Positions 63,063-64,000 of a DNA stretch of 64,000 bases are shown here, in pieces; within the stretch, counting starts at the first letter, position 1, and each line of letters begins with the position of its first letter. The stretch lies in NCBI GenBank assembly GCA_036383895.1, contig DASVNK010000027.1:1-64000 (forward strand), in the 5' to 3' direction. The position numbers and the translations under genes were made by a program. The notes beneath the pieces are model-generated. The model had not been told where the DNA came from. It did no database searches and saw only the letters and a program-made list of their open reading frames with translations. Source of the stretch: DASVNK01 sp036383895. GTDB taxonomy: Bacteria; Verrucomicrobiota; Verrucomicrobiia; Limisphaerales; SXQI01.

Positions 63063-63566
63063 TTACTCCACCACTTCCAAATTCCCCGCCTCCACCCGAA
63101 TCGCCGCCGACTGCGCAATAAAATCCAGCCGCAACAACACGAACACAGTTCCCTGCCGCTCCTCCACAAATCCTTCCATCCCGCGCAACACACCGGACTT
63201 GATCTTCACCTTCTTACCCACTGCAATGTGCGGCAGCGCGACGATTTCGTAATCGCTCTCCAGCGCCATCAAAATGGCGCCTAACTGTTCCTCAAACGTC
63301 TTCTGGTCCGGAACATCCAACAAATTCGCCACGTAATCGCTTTGGTAAACTTTCTTCCTCTGCTCCGGCAGCAACCGCAAAAAAACATAATTCGGAAACA
63401 GCGGCTTCTCGAACGTCGCGGTCTTGCTCGTGTAAACCTTCACGCTCTTATAAACCGGTAACGTCACTGCGAACCCCTCCCGCTCGCAATATTCCGCCAA
63501 CTTCTTCTCACACCGCGGCCGCGTATGCGCCACGTACCAAGCCAATTCTTTCGCGGCCTCGATCAT
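63063..63566 (-). CDS. NusG-family transcription factor (paralogue)
   Basis: 167 residues. The NGN domain (~8-105) reads AWYVAHTRPRCEKKLAEYCE and PLFPNYVFLRLLPEQRKKVYQ; the C-terminal KOW domain has GKKVKIKSGVLRGMEGFVEER. Specialised paralogues (RfaH, UpxY) increase transcription of particular long operons, often surface polysaccharide loci. The lack of ribosomal-protein or secE neighbours argues that this is a paralogue and not the housekeeping nusG. The target operon is not in the window. Confidence 0.88.
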   Translation of the reverse strand: MIEAAKELAWYVAHTRPRCEKKLAEYCEREGFAVTLPVYKSVKVYTSKTATFEKPLFPNYVFLRLLPEQRKKVYQSDYVANLLDVPDQKTFEEQLGAILMALESDYEIVALPHIAVGKKVKIKSGVLRGMEGFVEERQGTVFVLLRLDFIAQSAAIRVEAGNLEVVE

Positions 63567-63622
63567 TCCCGCTGCACCTCTCTTTTCGCGGCGCCCGTCC
63601 GGCTCGACGGCGCGCCCTCATT

Positions 63623-63658
63623 CCCTCTCCCTGCAGGGGAGAGGGTAGGGTGAGGGGT
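63623..63658. repeat. 'ccctctccctgcaggggagaggg' palindromic repeat
   Basis: TTCCCTCTCC-ctgca-GGGGAGAGGG followed by tagggtgagggg. Imperfect palindrome around a PstI-like centre, of a type widespread between genes in many bacteria. It sits between the NusG paralogue and the recombinase. Confidence 0.6.
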
Positions 63659-63724
63659 TCGCGCGTTCCAACACCAATCGCTCATTCTCTCGAACCAAAT
63701 TCCTCTTTACGAAACATCGTTTCC

Positions 63725-64000
63725 TCATTTCCTCGGATGAAACCTCCGGTGCACCTCCTGCAATCGCCGTCCCGTCACATGCGTGTAAATCTCCGTCGTG
63801 CTGATGCTCGAATGTCCCAGCATCTCCTGGATCGCCCGCAAATCCGCCCCGTTCTCCAGCAAATGCGTCGCGAAACTATGTCGCAACATATGCGGCGTCA
63901 CATTCTTCGCGATCCCGCAACGTTTCACTCGCTCCTTTATATGCAGCCACATCGTCACCCCCGCGAACGCCGTCCCGCGCCGCGTCAAAAAAACCGTTCC
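63725..64000 (-). CDS. Tyrosine recombinase (XerC/XerD), 5' part beyond the window
   Basis: The visible 91 residues are the C-terminal catalytic end: NVTPHMLRHSFATHLLENG (HxxR) and IQEMLGHSSISTTEIYTHV with the conserved His and the nucleophile Tyr. The frame is open to the window edge, so the start lies outside. XerC/D resolve chromosome dimers at dif; an integrase of a mobile element is less likely because the sequence matches the Xer pattern (LRAIQEMLGHSSISTTEIYTHV order, GADLR) closely. No att site is visible. Confidence 0.85.
   Translation of the reverse strand, partial: GTVFLTRRGTAFAGVTMWLHIKERVKRCGIAKNVTPHMLRHSFATHLLENGADLRAIQEMLGHSSISTTEIYTHVTGRRLQEVHRRFHPRK

Overview
The window is GC-rich Gram-negative chromosomal DNA, most probably from a member of the Verrucomicrobiota of the Chthoniobacterales/Spartobacteria or Pedosphaera kind. 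This is an inference. It rests on secreted proteins with DNRLRE, Calx-beta, delta-60, thrombospondin type 3 and SBBP-like repeats, several ending in a C-terminal module of the type 'LQxA...W...FYR'. Two DUF5069 proteins, a Reg_prop sensor kinase, a fused rhamnulose-phosphate aldolase/dehydrogenase, a flagellar L-ring protein without a lipobox and repetitive 'ccacgaatggacacgaat' intergenic DNA point the same way. BamA and Skp show an outer membrane. No tRNA, rRNA or CRISPR array was seen.

Layout. 1-4.9 kb: a receiver-like gene cut by the window edge, small hypothetical genes, a secreted DNRLRE protein, a frameshifted gene and much repeat-bearing non-coding DNA. 5.0-7.8 kb: a compact, apparently imported islet with a winged-helix/nucleoside-phosphorylase protein, a partner that seems to share the winged-helix-like domain, and a GIY-YIG nuclease, followed by a small gene of unknown role. 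This is the best candidate for an undescribed conflict or defence system. 7.9-16.6 kb: aspS, a large Calx-beta protein, an alpha/beta hydrolase, iscA-hscB, and a terpenoid-synthase-like gene coupled to a metallophosphoesterase. 16.7-25.9 kb: three secreted proteins in one operon (tail-collar, 1064-residue Tc-toxin-like, TSP3/Calx-beta) next to a LuxR-type response regulator and a Reg_prop histidine kinase. 26-31.5 kb: a NERD-like pseudogene, a beta-propeller protein, a membrane-anchored acyl-carrier-like protein, about 1.4 kb of gene-free repetitive DNA and a DUF5069 gene.

31.6-40.9 kb is a flagellar cluster: flgF-flgG-flgA-flgH-flgI-flgJ(N)-flgN-flgK-flgL, then fliW-csrA-fliC. Two sites with exact sigma-54 -24/-12 spacing lie just upstream of flgF and fliW, and a strong terminator follows fliC. 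40.9-52 kb: a frameshifted yqhA, a giant alpha-2-macroglobulin with an intact thioester motif, a proline-rich periplasmic protein and the rhamnulose-1-phosphate aldolase/dehydrogenase. 52-58 kb: an outer-membrane beta-barrel, skp-bamA, and a GspE/PilB ATPase. 58-64 kb: cdsA with a variant CDP-alcohol phosphatidyltransferase, a sugar-binding lipoprotein coupled to L-rhamnose isomerase, a NusG paralogue, and a tyrosine recombinase cut by the window end.

Many genes overlap by 1-4 bases (ATGA or TAATG junctions), showing tight translational coupling. Codon choice avoids TTA, CTA and TCA so strongly that very long antisense reading frames appear, the longest 1941 codons opposite the alpha-2-macroglobulin gene. 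These are judged to be artefacts.
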